Assembly: GCA_030562195.1 (NCBI GenBank)
Contig: JAUJPP010000007.1
Span: 21,759,769 to 21,823,768, forward strand
Source: Nipponacmea schrenckii
Lineage: Eukaryota; Mollusca; Gastropoda; Lottiidae
Direction of reading: 5' to 3'
DNA length: 64,000 nt
Shown here: piece after piece, positions 38,734 through 51,800 of the stretch
How positions within the stretch are numbered: position 1 is the first letter of the stretch
How the letters are laid out: every line of letters begins with the position of its first letter
Program-made: the position numbers and the translations under genes
The notes under the pieces: model-generated
What the model saw: only the letters and a program-made list of their open reading frames with translations
Told to the model about the DNA's origin: nothing
Database searches by the model: none

Positions 38734-41304
38734 TCATGCTTGTGAGAAATTGTTCTCTTGTTTGATCCAAGATGATCTTACAAAGAAAACTACTTGAATG
38801 ATGTCGGGAATAGTCAGTATAAATATGACTAAAAACAAGATGAACATAGCAGCATAGCCAACACATGAAACTGATGGTCTGTCATCCTCAACACTGATCT
38901 TCCTTCTAATGGTAGCTGACAATATTTCTTTCGGAATGGTTAGTTCTACAGTAATATTGATAATTCTTTCTCGAACTATTTCAATAGTTGATAGATTTAT
39001 ATGAGGTAGTGGACAGCCACACACAGAATCAGAATGCGTCATTATAGCGTTTTCTTCCTGTAAACTATTGAAGAGGGAATGTCCAATAGCTGGTTCGGAA
39101 GAAGAGGTTGAAGGTGCCAAAGTAGTTGTGGGGTCATCTACACAATGAATGAAAATGTATTGCCATGACGCGGGTTTTGTCTCGGAGGAACAGAACAGTG
39201 TTATGTTAAAATTAGTTCGATCGCATAAACTTTTCATTTTTAACAATGTTAAATGAACATTTCTTTCTTGTACTATTCTATTGTGATCTTCATATAGCCA
39301 AAGCAGACATTCTTGGAATCGATCATTTACATCTTCGTCATCGCGATATTCCTTTCGACCTGACAATGGTTGAACAGGACAGTTTGGTAACAGACAATGT
39401 TCATAATCTAAAGAGGTTGAGTTGATATAACACCAAGCCTCGCTTTGGGAGCTTCCAGGATTACGACAATAGTTATGTTCATCTTGTCCATGAGGAAAAG
39501 TTGATTTAGGAAATTTTGGTCGGGCCTTATCTACCAATGGCCAACTTTGACAGGACTTGCCACTCTTGGAGATGCTTAATGTACCAACGAAATCGGATCC
39601 ATCTTCATTGAGGGAGCAAATCTTCTGACAAGTTGGTATTGGACAATATTCCCAGATATCAGAATTTTCACTTGTGAAACACCATGGTACTGTTCGTAAA
39701 CCGCCTGGATTTCGACAATAGTTTTGAAGTTGAGACAGAAAATTCACCGACTTTTCTCCAAGCTTGTCCAAAAAGATACCCCTATGGCTGGTCCAACTTA
39801 CACATGATTTACCGGATATGGTATGGGACAGTGATCCTGTGTATTCTCTTCCAGATGCAGAACGTAAACACTCGAATATTTTGCCTAGTTTCCATTGATT
39901 ACCAAATGCTCTTACTTCACAAAGGTTTAAATTCTCAAAATCGTCTGAGTTTGCGTACTGCATATCTATTGCAATACCAACCGGATATGTGGGACAGGAA
40001 AAGGTGTTTGTCAATGAAGATTCATCTCGATGAGGATTGATCTCACATGGGATTTTACCATTTTCAGTATCGACATGAACCAATATGTCTGCCCAAATTC
40101 CTTGATGAATTTTGCCAATGGTTACCATAATCTCCCTGATTTCATACCTCTCAGTTCCTAACTCTATTGTCCATTTTTTGGAAACGTCAGCCTCAAAACT
40201 CGTGCATGTTAAATCTGAGTTATCTGTGATCATTATCACAGAAGTTTCTTCATCACTCGAAACTTTCTTACCTTGTAGAATATTGGCTGCATTGGAACAA
40301 ACAATCTTTTCAAAATTCCAGGTATCAAAAAACAGGCAAGTTGCTTGTGTTCCTTTGCTCAACATGTAGAAATTTGGTTCGCATTCGTATTTAGCTGTAC
40401 TTCTGAAAAACGTGTCATCGAATAACACCTTTGCCCCGTAAACGAAATTCGGTCGTCCACAATCCACAATGTGAAGTCTTCCATAAATTTCAACATCACA
40501 AAGACTCAGCGCTGCAGACCTGTTTTTATACTGTCCAATGATAGCTACGGATTGTCCGATAGCTTTACTCGAACAGTTAACAAGAATTGTCTCTCCAGGT
40601 ACAATTGAACCCTCTTCTGGAAAACCACAGTTTGGTATTGTCCATGAGCTATGTACTTTCCGTAATGTCACAGAAATATTATCAGGAGGATCAATTAGGT
40701 TTTCTGGAAGCCGAAACAGAACTTCACTTATTTGATAGAAGTCATCTCCAGATATAAGGTCAAGTCGTATGGTTGGATCTTTCATTTTCTGAGTCGTGAT
40801 GCAAGTTGTTCCAGATGCGTCGTTATAGTTTCCAGTTGTCGATAAGGTGAAGACTGGAGCATTTTTTGCCAAATTTTGTGGCGACTTGCATCGTGCTGGT
40901 TCCCAGGTCCATCTCTGCATGTAATCGTTACACGGAGCGGTCATTGTGGTGTCCACTTGAGTATAATTTTCCCAACAAGTAAAGGTCACCAGACTCCTCA
41001 TTTTATTATCTCGTTCCGTGTAGTTCACGTGGGCACCGTAAACCATTTTCGGTTTGCCACAGTCAAACAAACACACTGGATCTTCTCCGGTATATTTTCC
41101 GTCAATACAGGTCCTAGATAGGTTACCAGATAGTAAGGTATAGCCATCATAACACGAATATTGAACAGATGAACCTGCACTACCATTCTTCCAAATTCTA
41201 TAGACATTAGGAACAGGAGGTGGTTCGGCACAGTCACCCTGCTGAAGAGAGAGGTTTATCATCCATTCAAAAACAATAATTTTCAATATCCATACTATAT
41301 ACAT
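38734..41304 (-). CDS. Intronless sushi/kringle single-pass membrane protein
   Basis: One uninterrupted frame encodes 856 residues. A hydrophobic N-terminus (1-20) is a probable signal peptide. Domains in order: sushi/CCP 25-78 and 82-139; a galactose-binding, F-type-lectin-like module about 143-277 (tentative); sushi 282-336; a second such module about 337-468; kringle 479-559 (NYCRNPGG, PWCFT, EYCPIPTC) and kringle 563-642 (NYCRNPG, AWCY); a cysteine-containing region 660-725; a Thr/Ser/Pro linker; a CGC motif (762-764); then a basic IRRKIS..DDRPS segment and a transmembrane helix near 814-840 with a short cytosolic end. Many N-glycosylation sites suggest a cell-surface or matrix role, perhaps recognition or adhesion; ligand unknown. 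No protease domain is present. Lack of introns is unusual, as sushi and kringle modules normally sit on separate exons. The start is the first ATG of the frame. Confidence 0.9.
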   Translation of the reverse strand: MYIVWILKIIVFEWMINLSLQQGDCAEPPPVPNVYRIWKNGSAGSSVQYSCYDGYTLLSGNLSRTCIDGKYTGEDPVCLFDCGKPKMVYGAHVNYTERDNKMRSLVTFTCWENYTQVDTTMTAPCNDYMQRWTWEPARCKSPQNLAKNAPVFTLSTTGNYNDASGTTCITTQKMKDPTIRLDLISGDDFYQISEVLFRLPENLIDPPDNISVTLRKVHSSWTIPNCGFPEEGSIVPGETILVNCSSKAIGQSVAIIGQYKNRSAALSLCDVEIYGRLHIVDCGRPNFVYGAKVLFDDTFFRSTAKYECEPNFYMLSKGTQATCLFFDTWNFEKIVCSNAANILQGKKVSSDEETSVIMITDNSDLTCTSFEADVSKKWTIELGTERYEIREIMVTIGKIHQGIWADILVHVDTENGKIPCEINPHRDESSLTNTFSCPTYPVGIAIDMQYANSDDFENLNLCEVRAFGNQWKLGKIFECLRSASGREYTGSLSHTISGKSCVSWTSHRGIFLDKLGEKSVNFLSQLQNYCRNPGGLRTVPWCFTSENSDIWEYCPIPTCQKICSLNEDGSDFVGTLSISKSGKSCQSWPLVDKARPKFPKSTFPHGQDEHNYCRNPGSSQSEAWCYINSTSLDYEHCLLPNCPVQPLSGRKEYRDDEDVNDRFQECLLWLYEDHNRIVQERNVHLTLLKMKSLCDRTNFNITLFCSSETKPASWQYIFIHCVDDPTTTLAPSTSSSEPAIGHSLFNSLQEENAIMTHSDSVCGCPLPHINLSTIEIVRERIINITVELTIPKEILSATIRRKISVEDDRPSVSCVGYAAMFILFLVIFILTIPDIIQVVFFVRSSWIKQENNFSQA

Positions 41305-42809
41305 TATGGCACTTGAATCAAAAAGTTGCTCATCTGAGATCTAGTCTTTCTTACTTCTGCTATCATATGAAAAATTATTGGGTATACTTTTTTTTTTAGA
41401 AAAGGTTGCCTGACTTTAACTAATTCAAACATTATGAAAGACAATATAATGTGATATTAATTCATTCCTTGTGCTTTGATACGGATTAATATGCGATTAG
41501 GTGGTGATAAGAAAGTAAAATGATATGAAATAATGAATATTTAATGATATAATTAAAGCCTTAACAATTGAACTTATGTATATCAATATTGTTAAACTAC
41601 AATTACTTCTCTTGTAATTAATTCTTGGACATGTGATAGGATCATTACTGGCAAATGTCATCAATTCCATGCTTCAAAAAAGAAAAATATGTTGAATGCA
41701 CAGATCATATAGATCACCCTGGTTTTGATACATGAGGAATTGAAACGTGAGACTGAGGTCTCCCAAACCCTGTACAAATGGGATACCACGTGGTATTGAG
41801 TTTGATTGTTATAGTTTTAAAAATGAGATATAATCTGGATTGAATATCTGCTGAATGTCCCCTTATTCGCAAAATTCACAGCTTTGCACAGTTTTCACTC
41901 CAAATTCTTCCTAATTCCAATGTGTATTTTCTTTATGGTAATATACCATTTGATCTCCAGGAAACTAAAACAATCCATTTACATATCAAAAATTGTTTGT
42001 AGTTTCTTATCCAGCCTTAATATTTAGACACTATTAGAGTCACTAGTTAACACCTACCCTGTTCAAAGAAGTGGAATCTGGTCTTTCTGGCTCTCAGGTT
42101 AGATATAGTAAAGATCTATTCTCATCTAGAGATAAATAATAATAATAAAAAAAGAATTAAATAATAGTTTATTGAAACTCTTTTGGACAACAATTGGAAT
42201 TCCTTTATCAAAAATATCAACAAAGAAAGAGACTAAAAGAAATGCAGTATTTCTTGGTAATAGAAACTAGAAAACTGGAATGGAACACCAACTTATCCAT
42301 AAGTCATTGGCATAATTGTTGTCTTTTTAACCATTAAAGAAAAATGTAACAATTATAAAATAGATAAAAAACAAAGAAAAAATGGTTCCTGTATTAATAA
42401 AACCTTATAAACAGTGGTTACTTCTGTACATGTTATTATTTTTGATAAACAGAACAGGGTTCTATTATTCAATAAAAAACAAATAAAACATGGTTTTACT
42501 ATTATTATCACAGAAGTCTGAATTATAAATACAATTAATATACAAATGATCAGCACTAAAACATTATACATACTCATATATAATATATACAATATATACA
42601 AATATCACAATTAACAATGCACAAAATTATTGTAAGACATTGTGTTCTTCATAAAATTATATAAGAATCCTTGTATATCAAAATAAAGGCTAAACATATG
42701 AAATTAAAATCTATCAAAGACTGGTGATAGTAGAGGAATATCAGAGAGAAGGCAAAAACGTGATAGGAATATGTTGTACCTGGTATTCTAAAACCCATCA
42801 CTATCTCCA
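41305..42809. other. Intergenic region: kringle-gene upstream and EVC 3' flank
   Basis: EVC and the kringle gene run in the same direction with 1.5 kb between them. The interval holds an E-box palindrome at 41783-41796 and AT-rich low-complexity sequence near 42540-42600. I could not place a clear AATAAA for EVC on the minus strand. Confidence 0.5.
41783..41796. promoter_or_regulatory. Perfect 14-bp palindrome with CACGTG E-box
   Basis: ATACCACGTGGTAT is self-complementary and centred on CACGTG, the site of USF/MITF/Max-type bHLH factors. It lies about 480 bases upstream of the kringle gene start on that gene's 5' side. A regulatory role is inference from position only. Confidence 0.3.
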
Positions 42810-45800
42810 TCAAAATAATTTGCCTTTGATGCCTCTGGTTGGTTTTGATTTCTTTTTAGAACTTTTAGGTCTTTGGGATGATGTTAACTCTGAAGCATCA
42901 CCATACTGGAGTCCTTCATCTGTTCTTGTTCTTTGATAACCTACAACATAATCAATTGATCAACTTTAATATTTACTTTACTAGAAAAATTATTAATTCA
43001 ATGAGAATAATAAAACGTATGATATATCTTTATCACAAGTGCATATCATATATACATCTTACTAAAGTTACTTAATACTAAATATAAACATACCATAATC
43101 ATCATCATCTTCATTCATACCAAGTGAAGTTTTAGCTCTCTTTATTTCTTGTCTTAGGTCTTTTGCTAATTTTTTAGCAGTTTCTGAACTTTCACCAGTA
43201 TCTAATTAATTATATATTTTGAACATGATATTTGTTTGGCATCATTAGGGGTAAATAAGTTGTATATAATAATTCTAAAATAAATTTGTTAGCATCATGG
43301 AAACCTGGAGAAACACCTGGGAAATATCAACCTGACCAAGCAACAACAAACTAAGTAAAGCTGATTGCCTTTTCTTGTTACATAACAACAACTTGTATAA
43401 TATTTACTAACCTATAACAGCTGTATTAACCACATCTTGTATTTCTTTTTGAGATATATTACTTACTGCTGCCAACTGGGTTAATAACTGCTGCTTTTGA
43501 TTCTGTTAAAAACAATGTTTTGTATAAATGATGATGAAACAAATGAGTTGATTAAAGTATTAGAATGTAAGAAGAATAAAAATTCAGCCCAGGCAAATTC
43601 ATGAAAAGTCAATGCAGAATAGAACTTTTTCAAGAAGATCACTAGTTATTTTTGCTGATCTTCAATTATTGCATAAAGAAATTTTCTACGCATCTACCTC
43701 TAATTCTGATTGTAATTCAAGTTCCATTTCTTGATTTAAATTTTCTTTGTCTTTTTCTAGTTCACTCTTCATTTCTTGTTCTAAACTTTGTAACATTCTT
43801 CGATGCTTCTGTTCTAAAAACGTCTGCATCATTACGTGGCTTGCAAACCTAGAATACATGACAATACTACCTAGTAAAATATTGTTATGGACAGTATTAT
43901 AGTACTTATTGAAATTGAACCCTGCATTCTTAATATATCCATTGCTCAAACAATTAAACCTTCTCAATGGATTTCAAGTCTGATTGTTCTGACTGATGAC
44001 CACATGGTGTTTTTTTTTTAATTCACAAGTCATATTTATTGAAACATACCCTTTCCCATGCATTGTCTGCATCTTTACTTCTTCTTCTGCTTCATCCTCT
44101 ATTTGTTCTTCTAATTCCCTGTTCAACAAACCATAATTTTATTATTTCTCATGAAATGTCTGTTGCTTTGAACAAATTGTCATTTATCACCCAAGTCATA
44201 CATCATCTGTGAAGTTTTAATAATTTTCATGTTGAATGTCATATATCCAGATACATAAATCATGATTCCTGCCAGATATGTTTGGGAAAATCAACGATTT
44301 CAAATTAAAAGCCCTTTGAAGATATAAAATTATTAAATATTCAAAACCTACCTTTCTTTTATAACTTTTTTCTGCTGAATTTTCTGGGCTAGACTCTGTT
44401 CTTGCTGCTCTCGGGATCGTTGTATTTTTTGATTAAGATAAGTGACTTGGTTATAATGTTCTTGTATCAATTGTTCTGTCATGGATTTTGGCATATCACC
44501 TTCCTCAGTAACATGTTTCTCTAATTGTTCCTTGAATTATAAATTACACTAGCTATTTCTGATATTCTGTTAAATTCCAAAATTGAGTTCACTGAGGTAT
44601 CATGACTTAATGAAAAACTGTTTTGCTGGGAAATTATTTTCAGTAGATTGGTAAGGACCAATAAATACATCCAAAATAAATTCAGAAGTTTCAAACAAAA
44701 ATGTTCTTACCTGCAATTCTTGTAAAGTTTTATCTTGTTTTTGCAAAATTGCTTTTCTTCTGGCTTGTCCAACCTAAATAATACAAAAGATCCTGATATA
44801 TATGGGAATATTAAAGTCAATATTGGTATACAACATTGTTTGAATGATCTTAATAACAAAGCTCTGATACTGGTGATAAGTTGTTTATTTAAAGTGATTC
44901 AGTTAGAACTACCTACCTCCAGTCTACCGATCAATTTACCAATTTCTTCTTCCTGCATCCTTAAAGCTTGTTCAGTTTCAGCTGCCAGTTGTTGTTTCAA
45001 ATCTGAAATGGCTTTAGCTTTGTGTTCTTCTAGTCTCTTTTCTTCTTCAGCTATTTCTACATCCTTTAAGATAAATAACAAAACTTAAAAATAAAGAACA
45101 AAACAATTAGCGTTCTATGTTTTACTAATAAATTGTGGAATAAGAGATTGTCTTAACTAAATCATTCATGAATAAATCCAGTCCAACACTTTCTTCAAGT
45201 CAATATTTATGATTGAATTAACACCAGTACCGAGATAGTAGTATATTATGATAATGTAGTACTAGTATCGAGATAGTAGTAAATGATAATGTAGAAGCAG
45301 TACAGTGATAGTAGTATATGATAATGTAGTACCAGTATTGAGATAGTAGTATATGATAATGTAGTACCAGTACAGAGATAGTAGTATATGATAATGTAGT
45401 ACCAGTATCGAAATAGTAGTAAATGATAATGTAGTACCAGTACAGAGATAGTAGTATAGTAATGTAGTACTTGTATGGAGATAGTAGTATATGATAATGT
45501 AGTACCAGAATGTAGATAGCAGTATATGATAATACAGTATTGGTACGGAGATAGTAGTATATAATAATGTAGTACCAAAATGGAGATAGTAGTATATAAT
45601 AATGTTGTACCAGTACAGAAATAGTAGATGTTATAATGTAGTACCAATGCAGAGATAGTAGTATATGATAATGCAGTACCAGTGCAGAGATAGTAGTATA
45701 TGATAATGTAGTACCAGTATAGAGATAGTAGTATATGATAATGTAGTACCAGTACAGAGATAGTAGTATATGATAATGTAGTAGCAGTATGGAGATAGTA

Positions 45801-48800
45801 GTATATGATAATGTAGTACCTGTACAGAGATAGTAGTATATGATAATGTATCAGTACAGAGATAGTAGTATATGATAATGTAGTACCAGAATGTAGATAG
45901 CAGTATATGATAATATAGTATCGGTATGGAGATAGCAGTATTTGATAATATAGTAAAGGTATGGTGATAGTTGTATATAATAATGTAGTACCAGTATGGA
46001 GATAGTAGTATATAATAATGTAGTACCAGTATTGAGATAGTAGTATATGATAATGTAGTACCAGTATTGAGATCGTAGTATATGATAATGTAGTATCAGT
46101 ACAGTGATAGTAGTATATGATAATGTAGTACCAGAATGTAGATAGCAGTTTATGATAATATAGTATCGGTATGGAGAAAGCAGTATATGATTATGTAGTA
46201 CCAGTACAGAGATAGTAGTATATGATAATGTAGTACCAGTACAGAGATAGTAGTATATGATAATGTAGTACCAGTACAGAGATAGTAGTATATGATAATG
46301 TAGTATCAGTATGTAATGTGAACAGTGTAAAACCTACTAATTTGGTCTGCATCCTTTCTCGCTCTTTACTGTTTATCTCCTTTGAATGGTGTCTGATATC
46401 TGCCTGTTTCTTCTCTAATTCGGCAAGTTTTGATTTCCTTTGACTTAATTTTAACTCTAGACTGAAATTTGTAAAGAATGAATGAAATTTTACAAGCAAA
46501 ACTTGTTGTTTATAATAAACAGTTTATTTTAAAATTATAGATTAATAGGGGTAAAATGCACATTATACATACAAATATACTGAATGTAAATAGATTGTGT
46601 TATAAAAACATCTTCACTCATGTTCACAACACTTTTCATGTAGGTACACATGACCATGTATAACTTATGTTATTAAGAAGCAGAACCTTTTATTACATAC
46701 CTCTTTGTTTGTCTTAATTTACTTTGTTGTAATCTGTTATTTAATGCTTCCATATTCCTACTATGTTCATCAAGTATTTTCTTTCTTGCTCTGGAAATAA
46801 TATATGCATAGTTTATCAACTGAGTTGAAAAATGTTATTTCAGAATACATGTGCTTCTTATATGCCATTCAAGGCTTATATCCCTTTATAGATTACTTAC
46901 TCTTCATTAAGTTCAATATTAGAGGTTAAAACCATCTCCATTGTATGTGACTGTTGATCTTTTAACTTCTGTTCATCAACTCTTTCTATCTGTTCTTCTT
47001 CTTCTAATCTCTATATATAAAATTTAAATAGTTTAAATTCTAGCACATTTTGGGAAATTGATCATTGATCAGTCATTACATTAACAAGTAAACTGTTACA
47101 AATAGCCTTAACTTAAACCTTGATTAGTTGCAATCATATTAAATCTAACAGTTTTTTAACCTTGGTTATTACTAGCAATATAGTTTTTTTAATACTGTTG
47201 AACATATCTATCTCTAAACAACACATACATCATGTGTGGATCTATTGAACATTATAACCCAGAGAGTTTTTAGGCTAAAATATTTCTAATCAACCTAAAA
47301 CACATATAGCTAAAATCTAAAGGCAGAAGTTAATATTAAATTGTTTGCCTTACCATCATTCTTTGAGCCAATTTTTGTTGAAGTCTTGATATCATAGCTT
47401 GTTTTTCATGCTGTTTCTTTACTGAAAAATTAAATTCAAAATAGTTGAAGAAAAATTTTAGTTCATCATCTATCATTTGGTTTAATATCTTTTTTAATAT
47501 TTTTTCAAATTTATTTTTTTCCTTGAATAGACAGAATTTAAATTTTATAACATAGTTTTCTTTCTTTTTTCTATTCCAAATACCAGAAGACTGACAAATA
47601 ACAGTACATGTACTTACAATTATAGAGTTCTAACTGTTTTCTATGATACAATAACACTTTCTCAGCTTCTTTCCGAGTTAATTTAACAGTTTCACCAATT
47701 TTATTAGCCATAGCTTCTTCTTCTTTATTTATAGCCTGTGTTTGCTCCTTGGCCTTTTCCTGTAATTACAAACATGAAATTAGACACAATTAAGGAAATA
47801 ATTGAAATGTGAAATATATTGTCAATATTGACAGGTTAATGTTCAAGTGAAACTAGGTAGTTGTTAATAGTTATAGTAGTTTAACTATTGATAAAGATAT
47901 ACGTAGATATACCCAATAATGACATTTTCGATCTTGTTAATTACCTAAAAAATTAAAGAGTTTAGGAATCTTTCTCTTTAGAGAATCCTTGTTTTGCCCC
48001 GAAGCGTTTTGTACAAGTTGTACTCTTCAGGGAGACTGTTGCTACTGGGCCGCATCCATGGCATCGAAGGGCATAAATGAATTTTATTAGTAGGTTCACA
48101 TCACTGGCCCTTATCTCTTGTTAATTACCTGTTTAAGATTTTCTAATTCTTGCATTTCAGTTTGATCTAATTCTGCTCCTAAATCTTCTTGTTCAATATG
48201 ATGTCTGACTATCATATCATTGTATAACTGAAATGAACAAATATTAATGAAAAATTGAGATAATGTTATATTGAATAAAACAACATCAGTATGGACCTTA
48301 AATAGAATACAAAAGTTTAAATGAAATTAAATCATATTGTATAATTGAAATAAATTTGTTATTCATGTGACTGAAATAAAATATTACAATAAAACTCTCA
48401 GGAATACCAATCTTTAATTCGATTTTTTTTAGTTTATAATAAGAGCAAAAAGTATATTCAAGTCTTGTAGTTACCTGACTAAATTCCTGAGTATTGGTAG
48501 ATTTTTCTGCTGTTTGTAAAAGAAGAGCCTGCTCTTTGTTCTGTTTGACAGCTAATTTATAGGCTCTTTTCATACGCCTTAATCTGAGTTTTTCAGCTAG
48601 GCTTAATTGTTGTCTTGTTAATTCTAAAATCATATAAATTAATATTCTTATATGTTCCATACAATTTATTCTTTGAAAGCTTCCAGTCCTTCCAGGCAGA
48701 ATATACCATTTTGTTTAGCTAATGATGATATGTGCACAACATTTACATGTTAAATAACAGAGTGAACAGAGTGAAGATAAATATTGACACAATCATATAT

Positions 48801-51800
48801 CATATAACAAATTAATATAATTTATTTATGTTCATGTTTTAAGATATGAGGAAGTATATACCCCTAATGAACACCAGTGGTCATATGTTCAATATTGTAT
48901 TCAACAGATATAATATTTATATTAGAGATCAATAACATAAAATCGCAATCTAATATTAATATTATACCTTTGAATGCTATGATATATTGTACCTAGTATA
49001 TTTGAATTTAAATTCACATGACTAATAAGAATTTCTTTACAATTAAATGTTAATTTCAGTTTTTCTTAAGCTAATAGATTTAGTTTGAAATTCCTTAATA
49101 TATTTTGTTCATTAAAGGACATCTTCTTTAAATTATGAGAATGATAAAAATATCAAGATATTACCTTTTTCCTGATGGTTATTTAAATCTTGTAATTGTT
49201 GCTGATATTGTTTTAATAGATCATCTTTTTGTTTTTCTACAAGTTTACCATCTTCTACATATTTATTGAGCAAATCATCGTAAGCATCGACCTGGGCTTC
49301 TACATCATTTAAACTTTCCTCATTGACCATATTACGATATTCTACAAACTGTCTTCGTTTAGCTAATCTATCTTCTAAAGACTAAATCATCAAAATAGAA
49401 TAATAAAACTGTAAACTCTATAGATACCTTATCAAAGGACCATGTTTCAGTCAGAAGTTGTGAGTTCATGAGAAATACCCTCTGGTTTGTTCACAATCTT
49501 AATTTCCGAATTGTAGATAATATGGATGCTGAGACAAATATGAACCTGATTTTTTAAAAATCTAAATGAATATTATGCAAGAAACCAAGTTAATATCAAC
49601 ACACGATGAAATACAATTTATACTTACTCTTCTCTGTCTGGCCTGTTCCAACGCCTTTTTATTTTCATAATTGGCCATTTCATTATTCAACTTCTCCATA
49701 ACACTCTCAATCTGTCAAAAAAATTTATAAAAAAATAGCATCTGTAGTATACTGTGCAGTATCATCAGAATCTCAACAACAGGGTGGTTAGAGCAGTGTC
49801 TAAAAGAGGTAAGTGGTCATTGATAAACACTGAAGTCTTGGATTCCATTTCCATATAGCCCACATAGTAGCCTCTGAATTTTAAAATAATGAGTGACTAA
49901 CTAGTATGGAAAACAAAAAGAAGGGAAAAAGAAAAGAATTCTTCCTAATTTCTTGTCTGTCTTTTTTAGCCCAATAAGTTGTTGAAGTCATTATTGCAAA
50001 AAAATTAAGATATAAAAAGCGCATCAGTAGTTCAATAGATATGGAATAGAAAATTTTAAATAAATACAAACCTCTACTTCATTCAATCCTGATGATCTCA
50101 TTAAATCTTGTCTTATTTTATCAGTATAATCTTTCTCAAATTGAAACTGGAATATAATAAACTTCATGTACATTCAACCAAAAATTATGTGTTAAGTTCA
50201 GGACTCAGGTAGGGTAGAACTCAATTGGCTTGTTCTAAATATCCTGCCTGTTCCAAATCAGGCTAAAATTTAAAACAGGATATCTTTTATTTTACCCTGA
50301 CTACACCACCTATTTTTTTTGGCACAGGTGAACACATTCTAAACCATGGTTCCAATTAATTCCATGAATCCTGAAAGTGTAGAGTTGACTCATTGCTAAC
50401 CCCAATTACTCCCCCAACCCCTTACAACTACCCCTATCTAATAATACTTCAGTTTTGTACTTTGATTTTTCAAATACAATTATAGAATGATGCAAAACAC
50501 CTACCAATCTATTGTTATATTCTGTTTGAACTTTCTGTAATTCTGTTTCCATGGCATCAGGATTTTTAGAGAGTTTAAAATCACCATGTATTTCCTAGAG
50601 AGAATAATTTCAGTTTAATCTTACAGTGATAACTTTATTTTAAAAAAAACCCACAAAAATAAAAAAGGAATAAACTAAGAAATGAATTTTGGTATTGACT
50701 GGCTACTGGTAATATATAATCCATGATTGCTGCATCATCTTAGTCTATGTTCCATTCCTGAAACTGCTTTTCACATAAAAAAGGAGAAAATAATATATTA
50801 CCTCTTCTTTTTCTCTCTTCTCTCTATTAGCCAATTTAATAAAGTCATCCATTTCAATTCGTGTTTTATGAATAAAGCCATCATAAAAAGATGTGGTTAT
50901 TGTTCTCTTATCTAAATATTTTCTTAAAATGATAGCCAATATCTGAACTTTTAACTAGAAAATAAACCCAGAAATATACTCAATACATTTAATCGACAAA
51001 TTTTATCTCTTTCTAATTCTAAAATATTTCTAAATTCCATATCATTTAGAGATGTATGTAGTTGTATTCAAATTGTTTTTTAAAATAAAATCAAAAGTTC
51101 AGTTCTGAAGATTAAATTAACATCAGTTATATCATTTGAAGTAATTTCAGTTGACCTTAGACATGTATTGATCAAGTGTAGATTTAACATTAGGTTCAAA
51201 CAATCAATTTACTAATATATATCATATATTATAAAAGAAATTATAACATACGAATCATAACTTACTGTTTGTTTTTCTTTTCTCTGATGATTTTCAATAG
51301 CTGTCACTGTCTGTAAATCTTGATTTGCTATTTCAACATCAGCATCAAAACTGAAAATTTTCAAAACATATTCTCATTGGAAGTTTTTATTTGTGTCTTG
51401 TTGCTTTTAGAAAATGATATGTACATACATTCTTTATAGATGGAATCTATTTTCTTTTTACTGGAATATTTAACTTGGGGTGTTCATCTGCACTGTGCAA
51501 ATACTATGATATCTTGATTGACATATTTAGTCCTGTTTTGAACACATACAGAGTACAAAAGGAGATGCTTATATTTTTATATTTTATATTCAATAAATGC
51601 ATTGGGAAAAGGATGTTTGTCTACAGTTTGCAATATCACGTCTGTCATATTTAATCCTGTCTATAACGCATGCAGAATGTAACTGAGAAGATCCTACTAG
51701 TTTATGCTAAATAAATGCTTTGTAAAAAGACTGCTTGTTTACAGTGTGAAGAAACTCTATGATATCATAATGTATGAATGTATTAAGTCATGCCCTCAAG

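Noticed and set aside
39684..41121. Plus-strand frames of 65-118 codons and a minus frame at 41025-41237
   Set aside because: Shadows of the kringle protein frame.
45246..45647. 133-codon Tyr/Thr/Ile-rich frame on the minus strand
   Set aside because: Translation of the 35-bp minisatellite in an EVC intron.
50239..50283. Small hairpin (ATATCCTG/CAGGATAT) in an EVC intron
   Set aside because: Short arms in AT-rich intron; expected by chance in this length of sequence.
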